Positions 62,701 to 64,000 of a stretch of DNA of 64,000 nt are shown here, piece by piece. The stretch comes from Eretmocerus hayati (lineage: Eukaryota; Arthropoda; Insecta; Hymenoptera; Aphelinidae), in assembly GCA_029851415.1 (NCBI GenBank), contig CM056742.1:76994748-77058747 (forward strand), written 5' to 3'. Each line of letters starts with the position of its first letter. The first letter of the stretch is position 1. Both the position numbers and the translations under genes were made by a program. Below the pieces are notes generated by a model. That model did not search any database. It saw only the letters and a list, made by a program, of their open reading frames with translations, and had not been told where the DNA came from.

Positions 62701-64000
62701 TGGGGTAATTAAGATAGCTCGACCTTCCATGATTGAGATGAGACGTCCTTCAACTCACTTCAGAGGCTCAAGTACATTGAGGTTATAAGTGGCTCGAAAG
62801 AACGATGAATTCATTCATCAAATCTATTTTATCAAATCGAGCGATAGAGCCAAAATATCGACAAGATCTACCTTATCGGTATAATATGAATATTTCATTG
62901 GTCATGGTTCCTTGATTGAACTCATCGAATGGTTGACACAGAGATGAGAGAAGGCTTCCCCGAGCGAGTGAAAACGCAATCGCCTCGGTGGTCTAAATGG
63001 TAAAGGCATCGGTCCGGAATACCGGAGATTGCGAGGTTCAAGTCCTGCCCGAGGAAAAATCTTTCCATCTCTCGATCAATCTTTCAATAAAAAATTCTTA
63101 AATCAAAAAAAAAAAAAAAATAAAAAACCCTTTCGTGATCCAGCCACTAAAGAAGTGGGCCCCGAAGGTCGCAGTTTGACATTTGTCGAACTGTGATTGC
63201 CGACTGTGCGCGGCGATTATAAGTGGCTCAAAAGAACGATAAATTCATTCATTAAATGTACATTGAGAAATTTTGGAGTTGACCAAAGTCGTCGAGAGAA
63301 CTGCTAAATGTGGGCGTGTTGGGTACACCATTCCGCGAACTCACGAAAAATCACTTTTTGGAGAAATTGTGGGAGGTTGGCTCTGGTTGAACAGATTTGA
63401 GCTCATCTCAATTCATTTTGAAGGACTTGGGACAAGCTCCGAAGTGTGATAGAGTACATTGAAAAATCTTGAATTGGAAGGGATCAAAACTATTGGCAAA
63501 ACTGCTCAAGCGGGGGCATGTTGAGTACACTTACCTTACGTCTGTTTTGATGAAATTGTATCATTTAGTATCTTCTCAGCGAAATTGATTCGGACTAAAT
63601 TGTTACTATCTTTTACTTGCAGATTCCATAAATGCTGATACTGACTTGATTCAGAATACAAACCAGGGAACCAAAAGAGGTGCGCAATTAGTTTCAACTA
63701 AAGTGGCAAGAGCAACGACTCGCACACAAGCTCGTCAAAGTGCACGTGCCACATCAACTGCAAAAGAGAAGAATCGTGAAGTTCCTCCAAGCGATGAATC
63801 TGAAGAAGACCATGCACGAATATCTCACCAAGCACCATCAAAACGAGGGAACAAACGAAAACATGTAGGCACTGCTGCTCTGTCAGATGAGAGTGTGCGA
63901 CCCCGAATGCAAGCTAGGCAACGGCATGGAAATGGTGTTAAAACTGTACATACTGGAAAGGACACTTCACAGCATGATGAATACGTTTCAGAACTATCAA
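56740..64000 (+). CDS. MULE (Mutator-superfamily) transposase, right copy, 3' end beyond window
   Basis: Ten exons fit by GT-AG sites and phase: 56740-56843, 57098-57310, 57540-57900, 57997-58194, 58546-58876, 59149-59268, 59538-59708, 60449-60619, 61453-61569, 63623-64000 (721 codons, no stop). The start ATG has context AAATGG and follows an in-frame TAA. Residues ~20-75 resemble a FLYWCH finger (YFIC..., GCRGSATL), but only the Cys pair (C39, C47) is clear; the usual HxH is not visible. The MULE core has D201 (MADATYF), D265 (FIGDFEPAL), C286/H289 (GCNEHFDR then AILRKF) and E382 (TRTNNGSECNN), so the DDE triad is present. Residues ~500-550 form a coiled coil with an Ala/Glu-rich run, followed by acidic then basic Ser/Arg-rich tail exons. 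For exon 4 a second donor at 58201 is possible, adding two codons. The enzyme would act in the nucleus on transposon ends. Whether it is an element gene or a domesticated one is unresolved. Confidence 0.85.
62782..63257 (+). mobile_element. SINE-containing element in MULE intron 9, right arm
   Basis: Flanked by the direct repeat GTACATTGAG (62772-62781 and 63258-63267). Its two ends are direct, not inverted, copies of a ~40-bp sequence beginning TTATAAGTGGCTC and ending CATTCAT.AAAT, about five substitutions apart. The interior has a tRNA-like head (62982-63055), then a 16-A tract ending near 63120, then an unrelated ~95-bp segment. A 10-bp target duplication is within the range of Mutator-type insertion as well as SINE retroposition, so the mode of insertion is unclear. 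Confidence 0.75.
62982..63055 (+). ncRNA. tRNA-like sequence (SINE head), right arm
   Basis: Cloverleaf-like: acceptor GCCTCGG/CCGAGGA with 6 of 7 pairs, D stem GTCT/AGGC, anticodon stem TCGGT/ACCGG, and B-box AGGTTCAAGTCC. C replaces the universal U33, the T stem has a bulged G, and a poly-A tract follows. This favours a tRNA-derived SINE over a functional tRNA. Confidence 0.7.

Larger units (their letters stand above)
42902..64000. repeat. Right arm of giant palindrome
   Basis: Mirror of the left arm, starting at the reverse complement of the same boundary motif at 42902 and running off the window end. Its last visible base is also the last base of MULE exon 10, so the continuation is unknown. 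The near-absence of differences means duplication, homogenisation or assembly joining is recent compared with the nested elements inside, whose own arms are visibly diverged. Confidence 0.98.

Noticed and set aside
62982..63055. A functional tRNA gene
   Set aside because: Position 33 is C, the T stem needs a bulge, the first acceptor pair is mismatched and a poly-A tract follows, so a tRNA-derived SINE head is more likely.

Overview
This is eukaryotic DNA, most likely from an arthropod and probably an insect. It is AT-rich, its genes are split by short GT-AG introns, and transposable-element debris is dense: Tc1/mariner-like TA-flanked elements, a TTAA-flanked element, a LINE reverse transcriptase relic and tRNA-derived SINE-like sequences. 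There is no bacterial-style gene organisation. I cannot name the species.

The dominant structure is a giant palindrome. Every position x from 17715 to 38813 matches the reverse complement of position 81715-x (42902 to 64000). There is no net insertion or deletion across about 21.1 kb, and I noticed only 13 base differences. The right arm runs off the window end, so the true arm length is unknown (at least 21.1 kb). A 4,088-bp spacer (38814-42901) separates the arms. Inside the spacer is an older, clearly diverged inverted repeat around almost the same axis, interrupted by a foldback element with 9-bp target duplications and by a TIR-bounded element lying on the axis itself.

Each arm carries one copy of a multi-exon gene for a Mutator-like (MULE) transposase. 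The copies point away from the axis: right copy + strand from 56740, left copy - strand from 24975. I assembled ten exons per arm by splice sites and reading phase (721 codons). They give a FLYWCH-like N-terminus, a DDE core with all three acidic residues in place (D201, D265, E382), a coiled coil and a charged tail. In the left copy two more phase-compatible exons lie outside the visible palindrome at 15353-15830.

Layout: 1-1780 satellite array with ~371-bp period; 1781-2110 degenerate TTCGGA minisatellite; 2495-4332 a TIR element that also occurs in each arm; 5037-5127 two tandem hairpins with covarying stems; 6720-7431 LINE reverse transcriptase pseudogene; 10.8-12 kb two related TIR elements; 13.3-13.57 kb minisatellite; 15.35-15.83 kb tail exons of the left MULE gene; 16306-17645 a 1.34-kb foldback element; 17715-38813 left arm; 38814-42901 spacer; 42902-64000 right arm. 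Apart from the transposase gene, the arms are nested transposable elements, and an unusual number of these are themselves foldbacks.

The region reads as a transposon-rich, inversion-prone locus with paired, apparently intact transposase genes. The main open question is whether the palindrome is genuine (recent duplication or arm-to-arm gene conversion) or an assembly join of two haplotypes.
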